64,000 bases of DNA from positions 21,606,383-21,670,382 of the forward strand of contig JBBMOA010000016.1 in assembly GCA_037954235.1 (NCBI GenBank), in the 5' to 3' direction. Made by a program: the position numbers and the translations under genes. Below, piece after piece: positions 23,867 to 36,291 of this stretch. This DNA is from Aulostomus chinensis. Its lineage: Eukaryota > Chordata > Actinopteri > Syngnathiformes > Aulostomidae. The first letter of the stretch is position 1; each line of letters starts with the position of its first letter. The notes under the pieces were generated by a model, which saw only the letters and a list, made by a program, of their open reading frames with translations, had not been told where the DNA came from and searched no databases.

Positions 23867-26800
23867 TCATAAGTTCCTATACTGCATTAAAAGGATATTC
23901 TTTCGTTTTAGCTTCTGAAGGGAACCCCTTTGTCTTTCAAGGAATTTGTCAGTATCTTCATGATTGCAAGTGTCTTCTGCAGTTAGGACAAAAAGAAATA
24001 TTTCAGATGTTGAGCTACCAGTCCTGTGAATATTTGGCTTGGAATAATTGTGAAATTTCAGTACATGATGATGTGTCAAATACAAAAGAAAAGAAAAAGA
24101 TCACGACACTCACTGCAGTTGCGTCCATTGTCCATGAGGGTAAAGCCTTCTTTGCAGGCACACTTGTACGATCCGGGGGAGCTGATGCATATATGCTCGC
24201 AGTCATGGTTCCCAGTGGCACACGGGTCCAAGGCTTCAGCCAGAGTTAGAAGAGACACAGACAGTTTGAAAATGGGAAAATCTACCATTGATTTTGTTGA
24301 CCCACTGCTGCCAACATTAGTTGAACTTAAGCCATATTATGGGGGTGGTGGGAATCCAGTGGATCTTTCAAACAAACAGGTGGAAAAGTTGAGAAGCACC
24401 CTTCATAAATAAAATATGGGTTGTTCCTCTTTCTGCCATGTAATTTGAAGCAGAAGCTTGTCCAATAACGCTTCATTTTCAACAACTTAACTTTTAAGTT
24501 GGCTGGCTTTTGCCAGTGCCAGGTCATAAAAAAGGATTTGAAAAAAGTAACAGTGATTAGAGGAAATGTAAATATCAGTGCACCTAAAGATGAAATGAGA
24601 ATCCCAATCTGAAAATAAATTGTGTCACCTTGACAGATTTTGTCATCCAGCTCCTCTGTTATCTGGGTTATTGCCTGAAAGTTGTTAACATAGTACAGGT
24701 GCTCCGCAGTGGGCTCTGAGGCAATCTCTCTTAGCTCATCAACCACGGCACGGCCTGCGCCAACAGCAAACACCTTGACCCCTGAAACAAACACAGATAG
24801 GCTTTTCTTGTGAGGCTCTAAAGAGGGAAGTGCATGAGCCGACTACGGCCAGTCGAATAATCTGTCCTCCTCTCACCCATCTCCTTGGTTTTATTTGCAG
24901 CATCACTGACACTGTCCCCGCTTTGTCCATCTGTGATGACAATGGCGACCTTGGTGACTCCTGGTCGGGCGCCCTGAACCGCACTAAAGCTTTCGTCTGC
25001 CAGATAATCGAGGGCTTTTCCTGTGCTGGTCCCTCCCCCAATAAAGGTAATTTGGTCCACAGCATCCTTAAGGTCCTGCACGTTGTTGTGCTGGCCCAAG
25101 GGAAATTCCTGCAGTGAGGAGATGGAAAAATGACCTTGCTCAGTGCAAGACTGAAGGAAGGTGTTTAAGGGGGACTAAAACGGCAAAACACATGCATACC
25201 TGATTGACGTCAGTGGAGTACTGCACAAGTCCGACATGAGTGCTGGTGTCAGACACAACCATGTTGTCAATGAGCTGCTTGATCCATTGCTTGACCAGCT
25301 CAAAGTCTGTAGCACCCACACTCCCAGAGCCATCGACCAGGAACACCACATCTTTGATTGAGTTGTCGCAAGCTGGCGCAGTCGGACACAGACGGACACA
25401 CACACAAAAAAATCATGATTGTCTGCGAGCTCAGAGACCATGATTGAACAAAAAGCTCCATTTTCACAGCAACGCGTAATCAGGACACTCACTGCAGTTG
25501 CGTCCATTGTCCATGAGGGTAAAGCCTTCTTTGCAGGCACACTTGTACGATCCGGGGGAGCTGATGCATATATGCTCGCAGTCATGGTTCCCAGTGGCAC
25601 ACGGGTCCAAGGCTTCAGCCAGAGTTAGAAGAGACACAGACAGTTTGAAAATGGGAAAATCTACCATTGATTTTGTTGACCCACTGCTGCCAACATTAGT
25701 TGAACTTAAGCCATATTATGGGGGTGGTGGGAATCCAGTGGATCTTTCAAACAAACAGGTGGAAAAGTTGAGAAGCACCCTTCATAAATAAAATATGGGT
25801 TGTTCCTCTTTCTGCCATGTAATTTGAAGCAGAAGCTTGTCCAATAACGCTTCATTTTCAACAACTTAACTTTTAAGTTGGCTGGCTTTTGCCAGTGCCA
25901 GGTCATAAAAAAGGATTTGAAAAAAGTAACAGTGATTAGAGGAAATGTAAATATCAGTGCACCTAAAGATGAAATGAGAATCCCAATCTGAAAATAAATT
26001 GTGTCACCTTGACAGATTTTGTCATCCAGCTCCTCTGTTATCTGGGTTATTGCCTGAAAGTTGTTAACATAGTACAGGTGCTCCGCAGTGGGCTCTGAGG
26101 CAATCTCTCTTAGCTCATCAACCACGGCACGGCCTGCGCCAACAGCAAACACCTTGACCCCTGAAACAAACACAGATAGGCTTTTCTTGTGAGGCTCTAA
26201 AGAGGGAAGTGCATGAGCCGACTACGGCCAGTCGAATAATCTGTCCTCCTCTCACCCATCTCCTTGGTTTTATTTGCAGCATCACTGACACTGTCCCCGC
26301 TTTGTCCATCTGTGATGACAATGGCGACCTTGGTGACTCCTGGTCGGGCGCCCTGAACCGCACTAAAGCTTTCGTCTGCCAGATAATCGAGGGCTTTGCC
26401 TGTGCTGGTCCCTCCCCCAATGAAGGTAATTTGGTCCACAGCATCCTTAAGGTCCTGCACGTTGTTGTGCTGGCCCAAGGGAAATTCCTGCAGTGAGGAG
26501 ATGGAAAAATGACCTTGCTCAGTGCAAGACTGAAGGAAGGTGTTTAAGGGGGACTAAAACGGCAAAACACATGCATACCTGATTGACGTCAGTGGAGTAC
26601 TGCACAAGTCCGACATGAGTGCTGGTGTCAGACACAACCATGTTGTCAATGAGCTGCTTGATCCATTGCTTGACCAGCTCAAAGTCTGCAGCACCCACAC
26701 TCCCAGAGCCATCGACCAGGAACACCACATCTTTGATTGAGTTGTCGCAAGCTGGCGCAGTCGGACACAGACGGACACACACACAAAAAAATCATGATTG

Positions 26801-29800
26801 TCTGCGAGCTCAGAGACCATGATTGAACAAAAAGCTCCATTTTCACAGCAACGCGTAATCAGGACACTCACTGCAGTTGCGTCCATTGTCCATGAGGGTA
26901 AAGCCTTCTTTGCAGGCACACTTGTACGATCCGGGGGAGCTGATGCATATATGCTCGCAGTCATGGTTCCCAGTGGCACACGGGTCCAAGGCTTCAGCCA
27001 GAGTTAGAAGAGACACAGACAGTTTGAAAATGGGAAAATCTACCATTGATTTTGTTGACCCACTGCTGCCAACATTAGTTGAACTTAAGCCATATTATGG
27101 GGGTGGTGGGAATCTAGTGGATCTTTCAAACAAACAGGTGGAAAAGTTGAGAAGCACCCTTCATAAATAAAATATGGGTTGTTCCTCTTTCTGCCATGTA
27201 ATTTGAAGCAGAAGCTTGTCCAATAACGCTTCATTTTCAACAACTTAACTTTTAAGTTGGCTGGCTTTTGCCAGTGCCAGGTCATAAAAAAGGATTTGAA
27301 AAAAGTAACAGTGATTAGAGGAAATGTAAATATCAGTGCACCTAAAGATGAAATGAGAATCCCAATCTGAAAATAAATTGTGTCACCTTGACAGATTTTG
27401 TCATCCAGCTCCTCTGTTATCTGGGTTATTGCCTGAAAGTTGTTAACATAGTACAGGTGCTCAACAGTGGGCTCTGAGGCAATCTCTCTTAGCTCATCAA
27501 CCACGGCACGGCCTGCGCCAACAGCAAACACCTTGACCCCTGAAACAAACACAGATAGGCTTTTCTTGTGAGGCTCTAAAGAGGGAAGTGCATGAGCCGA
27601 CTACGGCCAGTCGAATAATCTGTCCTCCTCTCACCCATCTCCTTGGTTTTATTTGCAGCATCACTGACACTGTCCCCGCTTTGTCCATCTGTGATGACAA
27701 TGGCGACCTTGGTGACTCCTGGTCGGGCGCCCTGAACCGCACTAAAGCTTTCGTCTGCCAGATAATCGAGGGCTTTGCCTGTGCTGGTCCCTCCCCCAAT
27801 AAAGGTAATTTGGTCCACAGCATCCTTAAGGTCCTGCACGTTGTTGTGCTGGCCCAAGGGAAATTCCTGCAGTGAGGAGATGGAAAAATGACCTTGCTCA
27901 GTGCAAGACTGAAGGAAGGTGTTTAAGGGGGACTAAAACGGCAAAACACATGCATACCTGATTGACGTCAGTGGAGTACTGCACAAGTCCGACATGAGTG
28001 CTGGTGTCAGACACAACCATGTTGTCAATGAGCTGCTTGATCCATTGCTTGACCAGCTCAAAGTCTGTAGCACCCACACTCCCAGAGCCATCGACCAGGA
28101 ACACCACATCTTTGATTGAGTTGTCGCAAGCTGGCGCAGTCGGACACAGACGGACACACACACAAAAAAATCATGATTGTCTGCGAGCTCAGAGACCATG
28201 ATTGAACAAAAAGCTCCATTTTCACAGCAACGCGTAATCAGGACACTCACTGCAGTTGCGTCCATTGTCCATGAGGGTAAAGCCTTCTTTGCAGGCACAC
28301 TTGTACGATCCGGGGGAGCTGATGCATATATGCTCGCAGTCATGGTTCCCAGTGGCACACGGGTCCAAGGCTTCAGCCAGAGTTAGAAGAGACACAGACA
28401 GTTTGAAAATGGGAAAATCTACCATTGATTTTGTTGACCCACTGCTGCCAACATTAGTTGAACTTAAGCCATATTATGGGGGTGGTGGGAATCCAGTGGA
28501 TCTTTCAAACAAACAGGTGGAAAAGTTGAGAAGCACCCTTCATAAATAAAATATGGGTTGTTCCTCTTTCTGCCATGTAATTTGAAGCAGAAGCTTGTCC
28601 AATAACGCTTCATTTTCAACAACTTAACTTTTAAGTTGGCTGGCTTTTGCCAGTGCCAGGTCATAAAAAAGGATTTGAAAAAAGTAACAGTGATTAGAGG
28701 AAATGTAAATATCAGTGCACCTAAAGATGAAATGAGAATCCCAATCTGAAAATAAATTGTGTCACCTTGACAGATTTTGTCATCCAGCTCCTCTGTTATC
28801 TGGGTTATTGCCTGAAAGTTGTTAACATAGTACAGGTGCTCCGCAGTGGGCTCTGAGGCAATCTCTCTTAGCTCATCAACCACGGCACGGCCTGCGCCAA
28901 CAGCAAACACCTTGACCCCTGAAACAAACACAGATAGGCTTTTCTTGTGAGGCTCTAAAGAGGGAAGTGCATGAGCCGACTACGGCCAGTCGAATAATCT
29001 GTCCTCCTCTCACCCATCTCCTTGGTTTTATTTGCAGCATCACTGACACTGTCCCCACTTTGTCCATCTGTGATGACAATGGCGACCTTGGTGACTCCTG
29101 GTCGGGCGCCCTGAACCGCACTAAAGCTTTCGTCTGCCAGATAATCGAGGGCTTTGCCTGTGCTGGTCCCTCCCCCAATGAAGGTAATTTGGTCCACAGC
29201 ATCCTTAAGGTCCTGCACGTTGTTGTGCTGGCCCAAGGGAAATTCCTGCAGTGAGGAGATGGAAAAATGACCTTGCTCAGTGCAAGACTGAAGGAAGGTG
29301 TTTAAGGGGGACTAAAACGGCAAAACACATGCATACCTGATTGACGTCAGTGGAGTACTGCACAAGTCCGACATGAGTGCTGGTGTCAGACACAACCATG
29401 TTGTCAATGAGCTGCTTGATCCATTGCTTGACCAGCTCAAAGTCTGTAGCACCCACACTCCCAGAGCCATCGACCAGGAACACCACATCTTTGATTGAGT
29501 TGTCGCAAGCTGGCGCAGTCGGACACAGACGGACACACACACAAAAAAATCATGATTGTCTGCGAGCTCAGAGACCATGATTGAACAAAAAGCTCCATTT
29601 TCACAGCAACGCGTAATCAGGACACTCACTGCAGTTGCGTCCATTGTCCATGAGGGTAAAGCCTTCTTTGCAGGCACACTTGTACGATCCGGGGGAGCTG
29701 ATGCATATATGCTCGCAGTCATGGTTCCCAGTGGCACACGGGTCCAAGGCTTCAGCCAGAGTTAGAAGAGACACAGACAGTTTGAAAATGGGAAAATCTA

Positions 29801-32235
29801 CCATTGATTTTGTTGACCCACTGCTGCCAACATTAGTTGAACTTAAGCCATATTATGGGGGTGGTGGGAATCCAGTGGATCTTTCAAACAAACAGGTGGA
29901 AAAGTTGAGAAGCACCCTTCATTAATAAAATATGGGTTGTTCCTCTTTCTGCCATGTAATTTGAAGCAGAAGCTTGTCCAATGACGCTTCATTTTCAACA
30001 ACTTAACTTTTAAGTTGGCTGGCTTTTGCCAGTGCCAGGTCATAAAAAAGGATTTGAAAAAAGTAACAGTGATTAGAGGAAATGTAAATATCAGTGCACC
30101 TAAAGATGAAATGAGAATCCCCATCTGAAAATAAATTGTGTCACCTTGACAGATTTTGTCATCCAGCTCCTCTGTTATCTGGGTTATTGCCTGAAAGTTG
30201 TTAACATAGTACAGGTGCTCCGCAGTGGGCTCTGAGGCAATCTCTCTTAGCTCATCAACCACGGCACGGCCTGCGCCAACAGCAAACACCTTGACCCCTG
30301 AAACAAACACAGATAGGCTTTTCTTGTGAGGCTCTAAAGAGGGAAGTGCATGAGCCGACTACGGCCAGTCGAATAATCTGTCCTCCTCTCACCCATCTCC
30401 TTGGTTTTATTTGCAGCATCACTGACACTGTCCCCGCTTTGTCCATCTGTGATGACAATGGCGACCTTGGTGACTCCTGGTCGGGCGCCCTGAACTGCAC
30501 TAAAGCTTTCGTCTGCCAGATAATCGAGGGCTTTGCCTGTGCTGGTCCCTCCCCCAATAAAGGTAATTTGGTCCACAGCATCCTTAAGGTCCTGCACGTT
30601 GTTGTGCTGGCCCAAGGGAAATTCCTGCAGTGAGGAGATGGAAAAATGACCTTGCTCAGTGCAAGACTGAAGGAAGGTGTTTAAGGGGGACTAAAACGGC
30701 AAAACACACGCATACCTGATTGACGTCAGTGGAGTACTGCACAAGTCCGACATGAGTGCTGGTGTCAGACACAACCATGTTGTCAATAAGCTGCTTGATC
30801 CATTGCTTGACCAGCTCAAAGTCTGTAGCACCCACACTCCCAGAGCCATCGACCAGGAACACCACATCTTTGATTGAGTTGTCGCAAGCTGGCGCAGTCG
30901 GACACAGACGGACACACACACAAAAAAATCATGATTGTCTGCGAGCTCAGAGACCATGATTGAACAAAAAGCTCCATTTTCACAGCAACGCGTAATCAGG
31001 ACACTCACTGCAGTTGCGTCCATTGTCCATGAGGGTAAAGCCTTCTTTGCAGGCACACTTGTACGATCCGGGGGAGCTGATGCATATATGCTCGCAGTCA
31101 TGGTTCCCAGTGGCACACGGGTCCAAGGCTTCAGCCAGAGTTAGAAGAGACACAGACAGTTTGAAAATGGGAAAATCTACCATTGATTTTGTTGACCCAC
31201 TGCGCCCAACATTAGTTGAACTTAAGCCATATTATGGGGGTGGTGGGAATCCAGTGGATCTTTCAAACAAACAGGTGGAAAAGTTGAGAAGCACCCTTCA
31301 TAAATAAAATATGGGTTGTTCCTCTTTCTGCCATGTAATTTGAAGCAGAAGCTTGTCCAATGACGCTTCATTTTCAACAACTTAACTTTTAAGTTGGCTG
31401 GCTTTTGCCAGTGCCAGGTCATAAAAAAGGATTTGAAAAAAGTAACAGTGATTAGAGGAAATGTAAATATCAGTGCACCTAAAGATGAAATGAGAATCCC
31501 AATCTGAAAATAAATTGTGTCACCTTGACAGATTTTGTCATCCAGCTCCTCTGTTATCTGGGTTATTGCCTGAAAGTAGTTAACATAGTACAGGTGCTCC
31601 GCAGTGGGCTCTGAGGCAATCTCTCTTTTAGCTCATCAACCACGGCACCGCCTACGCCACCCTTCATATATAAAATATGGGTTGTTCCTTTTTCCTTGTA
31701 TTTTATGTTTTTAGGTGGGTATAACGTCATGGGCAACTGCTTTACTGTCAGGGAGGAAGGACCTCCATGACCTTCAAAAGTTTTAACATTTTGCATGTTT
31801 AATTTTACAGTCCATTTAACCTGTAACATTTTTTTACTTGTTACATTTTTGTTATGTTTTTACCACTTTTTATTACTCTTTTTCTTTGTATCCGAGCAAC
31901 AGTGCTGAAACATAAACAGTAATACAGAGTTCAACTATGTAATTCAACTCACCCATTAATTCTCCATCTGTCCCTCCCTGAAACAGACATGCATATGCTA
32001 TCATTTGTACTTATGTTATTTTACACATAAATGCTCTTATAATTGTTGACAATTGTGACAAAAATCTTTAATTACGAAACTTACAGTTCAACTTCATAAC
32101 TTTTAGTGTCTTAAAACGTAACATCTGCTCATCGGGCAGATCAGTAATGTATTAAATCACAAGTGTTGCAATCATGAATCTTACCAAAGGAACAACCGTC
32201 ACAGAGACAAGCAGGATGAGGAGGACTGGATCCAT
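23867..32235 (-). CDS. matrilin-like long protein 2: signal peptide, 5x(EGF-VWA), EGF, coiled-coil tail
   Basis: Second-unit copy of the gene at 725-9093, every exon shifted by 23142 with all frames intact. Exons: signal 32185-32235; 31953-31977; EGF exons starting at 31009, 29630, 28251, 26872, 25493 and 24114 (120 bp each); VWA-a at 30716, 29337, 27958, 26579, 25200 (173); VWA-b at 30393, 29014, 27635, 26256, 24877 (232); VWA-c at 30145, 28766, 27387, 26008, 24629 (153); tail 23867-23976. The predicted length is 1231 residues. MIDAS residues are intact in all five VWA domains. Most between-unit differences are synonymous or intronic; exceptions include Ala/Thr after the DGSGS motif and one Ala to Val in VWA-c (27387-27539). 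Confidence 0.84.
24104..31657 (-). repeat. 1,379-bp tandem exon-module array 2 (~5.5 units)
   Basis: Same period and number of units as array 1 but a different haplotype mix: units 1-4 carry the ATGCATACC, GCG, ataacg markers and only unit 5 carries the other set (array 1 has one and four). Units 2 and 4 also share a private TTT to TTC change (aatgaagg at about 26421 and 29179) absent from units 1 and 3. This pattern suggests expansion in two-unit steps. Confidence 0.95.
31524..31655 (-). pseudogene. relic VWA-c exon at the 5' edge of array 2
   Basis: Duplicate of 8382-8513, with the same truncation and the same 2-bp insertion (CTCTCTTTTAGC). Confidence 0.8.
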
Positions 32236-32382
32236 GATGGTGGTCTTTGTAAGTGCAGATGTCAAGTCTGAAAAGTAGAACACATTTGGAAAATGTCAGT
32301 ACATAAAATTTCTGAAAAGAGGCTCAGCGAATTAGGTCTGACTTACCAGAACTTGATTAGGAGAGCGTGTTGCTCTGCATCC

Positions 32383-32388
32383 TTTATA
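32383..32388 (-). promoter_or_regulatory. TATA box of long matrilin-like gene 2
   Basis: TATAAAGG on the minus strand, same spacing to leader donor, acceptor (exon from 32267) and start codon as in the first copy. Confidence 0.6.
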
Positions 32389-32433
32389 GGCTGCTCAAAC
32401 TGGGCGTGATGGGATTTCAGTCCAAGTGTGGCA

Positions 32434-34615
32434 GTCTCAAATTACCCATCATAATAGAGACATGATAGAATGAGGTTAACAGAACATTTCAAATAATTAT
32501 CTAACAACATAATAATTAAATTAATTTTATTCAAATTAAAGAAACTGACAATGATCAATATGTTACATCGTAAAATAACAACTGGATAGTTACAGAGAAT
32601 AAAACCAAATCTGAAGTTAAATATTTTTAGAAAAGAAAGCGATCAATGAAGGGGTGGTGGGTTATTATATGGTGAAGCAACTAAAAAGTACATAAAATAA
32701 CCAAGAGAAGCTGAGATAGATTTTGACAGTGTGAATGTCTCATTTTAAGTTTATATGTTCTTTATCTTGATGTATTGAAACTCTGAAACAAAGTCAGAGT
32801 TTTATGAACGATTAAAAATATGAAGGTCTGCATTTCTCAGGTTGTTGAATGTTTGTCCTTGCTTGTCCTTTTATGCACACTATATATTCATAACCTACCT
32901 GATGCATTGAAAAATAGTTTCATAGCCACTGGCAACTACCTTCCAGATATTAGAGTCATGAAACCAATATCAGCATTCCCAATAAAAAAAACGTGAAAGT
33001 TTTTGATTTGAAAAATACTTTATTTCCATCAGTGTAACATTTTTGAAAAACATCATCAATAATGAGGCTTTGAGAAATACTTTTATGGCGTTGCCACGCA
33101 CAGGGCAGACAGCAGCCTCCACCAGCCAGGAGGGGGGTCACATTCAGACACAGCCTGTTACAGCAAAATGTGCTGGGAGTAAAGGAAAGTACACATGGGA
33201 GTTGCGACTGTATCTTACGTGATTATGTGCCCTGCATATTGACCTACTTTTGGAAATGTCACAATAATCAATGGAACCTCCCAAACTGGTGGTGCGGTTA
33301 CCTGGGTACGGTATGAGCAGAATGTCCATGCACCCAAGTAACCTCACCACCTGCACCAAGGCAAGGCAAGGCAAGGCAATTTTATTTGTCTAGCCCGTTT
33401 TCACAAACAGTTTGTCTCCAGGCTTCATGGCATCATAACAACATCCTCTGCCCTCAGACCCTCACATCGACTGAGGAAAAACTCCATAGAAAACCCTTTT
33501 AACAAGGAAAAATCTGAGAAACCTCAGGGTGAGCAACAGAGGAGGATCCCTCACCCAGGACGGACAGACGTGCAGTAGATGTTGTTACAGACAAGAAAAC
33601 AGTTTACAATACAAAATGTGGGAAACACGGAAATGTTAATAACAGCTGAAGAAGGAAGCATCTGGAAGGGGAGGCAGGGAGAGCAAGCCAGCTTGATGGG
33701 GGACTGGATGGTAGACTGGTTCATGGAAGGGGAGCTCAGGCCGGTGTAACAGTAGGGAATAAGGGGGGGGGGGTGATGCAGGCGGCGGTTGGGGCTCTGG
33801 TGGATCTGTGGAAACACAGAGAGACTGCGAGACACCAAGGCCAAACTACAAAGTGCAACAAGTAGTGGTAGTGACAGTTCCAAAAATGTGCAGGGAGGAG
33901 AGGAGGAGAGAGGGGGAGAGGAGAGGAGAGGAGAGGAGGGGAGAGGAGAGGAAGGTAGGGCTCCATGTAACCTGATGTGTCCCCCAGCAGTCTAAGCCTA
34001 TAGCAGCATAGCTATCAATGGTTCAGAGCTACCTGAACCAGTCCTAACTGAAGGCTCTGTCATAGAGGAAGGTCTTAAGCCTGGACTTAAACGTAGTTTA
34101 AGTGTTTGCCTCTCGAGTTGAGTAATGAGATATGACAAAGGAACATTTTTAGATGTCACAGAGCAAATTTTCTTTGGAACTATTTGTGGTTACATTCAGA
34201 CACACCTCACCAAAGGAAGATGAAAATCTTATCTGGTATGTTTGGGAGTGTCAACATCATGCGGCTGGGAACGCCTCACCCATTAATTAACCTACATTTT
34301 TGAAGGTATCGTAATAAATGGAATTTCACCAACCAGAGATGGAGGCCTTGTTCCTGGATCAGAATGGAACAGAGTCCTCCCCCATCATAGATGCTGTTGT
34401 TACATCAACTGCACAACATATATTTTTTACTTGTTTGTAACACTACATGAGGCCTGATCAGGGTTTTGAAAGCAATCTTGCTAAAAAAAAAAAAAAAAAT
34501 ACAAACAAAATGAAAACATGGCTGGGCATCCTTCCTCTAAGAAAAAAAGTAATTCAAAACAAATGTTTAGAAATGTTTAGCATCTCTGGGAAACCTTATA
34601 TCTTGGATAAAATAA

Positions 34616-34648
<33 letters not shown>

Positions 34649-35151
34649 CCTGCCTTACGAGTCCGAATTTGGATCTGGAGCCTCACGCACAAAGACACAT
34701 GACCTACACCTGGGGTACTCAAAGACAAATCTTAAGGGGCCACAAAGAACTTTTTCAATGAGTCAAAGGTCCATTCATTGAGGTTGGTCAGCCCACAAAT
34801 GATGACACTTTAATATTCAAACAAAATGCCCTTTTTGACATAAACTAAAATGAATAGTTGAATCACGAAATGTGACCCCTGTCATGACATTACAACAATA
34901 AATAACCAAAAGAAGCTGAGACAGATTTTGATAGTGTGAATGTCTCATTTTAAGTTTAGAAGTTCTTTATCTTAATGTACTGCAACTCTTGAGCAAAGTC
35001 AGACTTTTATGAACAATTAAAAATCCTCTTCCATCGTGTTGTTAAAGAGATCGCCGCTATGGGTGCTCTCAGAAGCTCTTGTGACGTGTACGAGACGTGA
35101 CGTTGACGGCGTGTGTGTCGTCCCATGTGTTTGTAGTAAGTAGAGAGCAGT
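32434..35151. repeat. duplicated block B, copy 3
   Basis: Second-unit counterpart of 9292-12012, with the same internal repeat, short (GAGGA)n tract and (AAC)n tract. It differs mainly in homopolymer and trinucleotide lengths. Confidence 0.85.
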
Positions 35152-35422
35152 AAAAGACCGGGTCCCGCTGTGTTGCTCAGGCTGCACTGCAGCGTCTATT
35201 CTCAGGCGCGATCCCGCTACGGAGCGGCACGGGGGCTTTGACCTGCTCCGTGTCCGGTCTGGGCCGGTGCACCCCTCCTTAGACGACCTGGTGGTCCCGA
35301 GCTCCCCCAGGAGCACCATATCGATACCGAATTTAGCGAGGACGCCCGATCAACATAGTCCACTGCAGCTCAGAGCTCCTGAGCTCAAACGATCCTCCGG
35401 CCTCAGCCTCCCGGTAGCAGGG
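35152..35422 (-). pseudogene. 7SL RNA pseudogene, 5'-truncated, copy 2
   Basis: Counterpart of 12013-12283, broken at the same GCAGG junction and also carrying GGAC in the helix 8 loop. Confidence 0.85.
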
Positions 35423-36152
35423 CAGGAGCATAAGGTTATTAATCAGAATAGCCCAATCACCTGGCCGTGAGCCAGTGTCCCAAAGAATATGAGGCTACTG
35501 CTGTCACCACTGGGGGACAGGCTGGGTCTCACTCGAGAGCAGCAAATTATCTTGTGTGATACCATTTCTGCTGGTTGAGTTGAGCCCATAGAACTTTAGA
35601 GAAAAAGAGAAAGCATATCTCACACTTTGGAGCCCCGAAGATGTGAGAAAAATGGGAATGAGCAACTCTCCAGATGCTGCACAGGCACATTAACAGGCAT
35701 TCACTCACTCACTCAGCAGCCACAGCTGACGAGCAGGAGGGCACACTTAGAAAGTGGGCATCGATTCTGATCAGACATTGAACCCTACTGCTAACCTGAC
35801 TTGGACTGTTGATGCACAGACAAACCTCATTTTACATCAGATGGATGTCAGAACTGCTCATCCACATGTGCTATAGGTGATAAACTGTGAGATTTACAAG
35901 GATAAACCAGAGGGATATAAAGGGGAATCAAGCACAAATGGAATGTTGGAGTATAAGCGAGAGTTGTCACTGTACACGCTACGAGAGTCCAGCAGAAACT
36001 GAAACAAGACACTGCTTAAATATCTGTGTGAAAATGTCTTTGTCCAAACCTTGCTGATCATTGTGTTTACACAAATGAAAGAGAAAATGAGAATGTGATT
36101 GTAACAATAGTGGTTGATGGTTAAATGAATCCCGTCAGTGATGAAACTAACA
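35423..36152. repeat. duplicated block C, copy 3
   Basis: Counterpart of 12284-13013. No gene recognised. Confidence 0.75.
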
Positions 36153-36291
36153 GTGAAAGTAAGATGTGATATGAATCCTCAAGAAAGTTTTTGCTTCAGC
36201 GACGTGATCCTCTTCAACATGATTTTAAGTGATATATTAATTAAGGACAAAAATCATACAACAGAAAATACAAAAAGAACATTACAAGATA

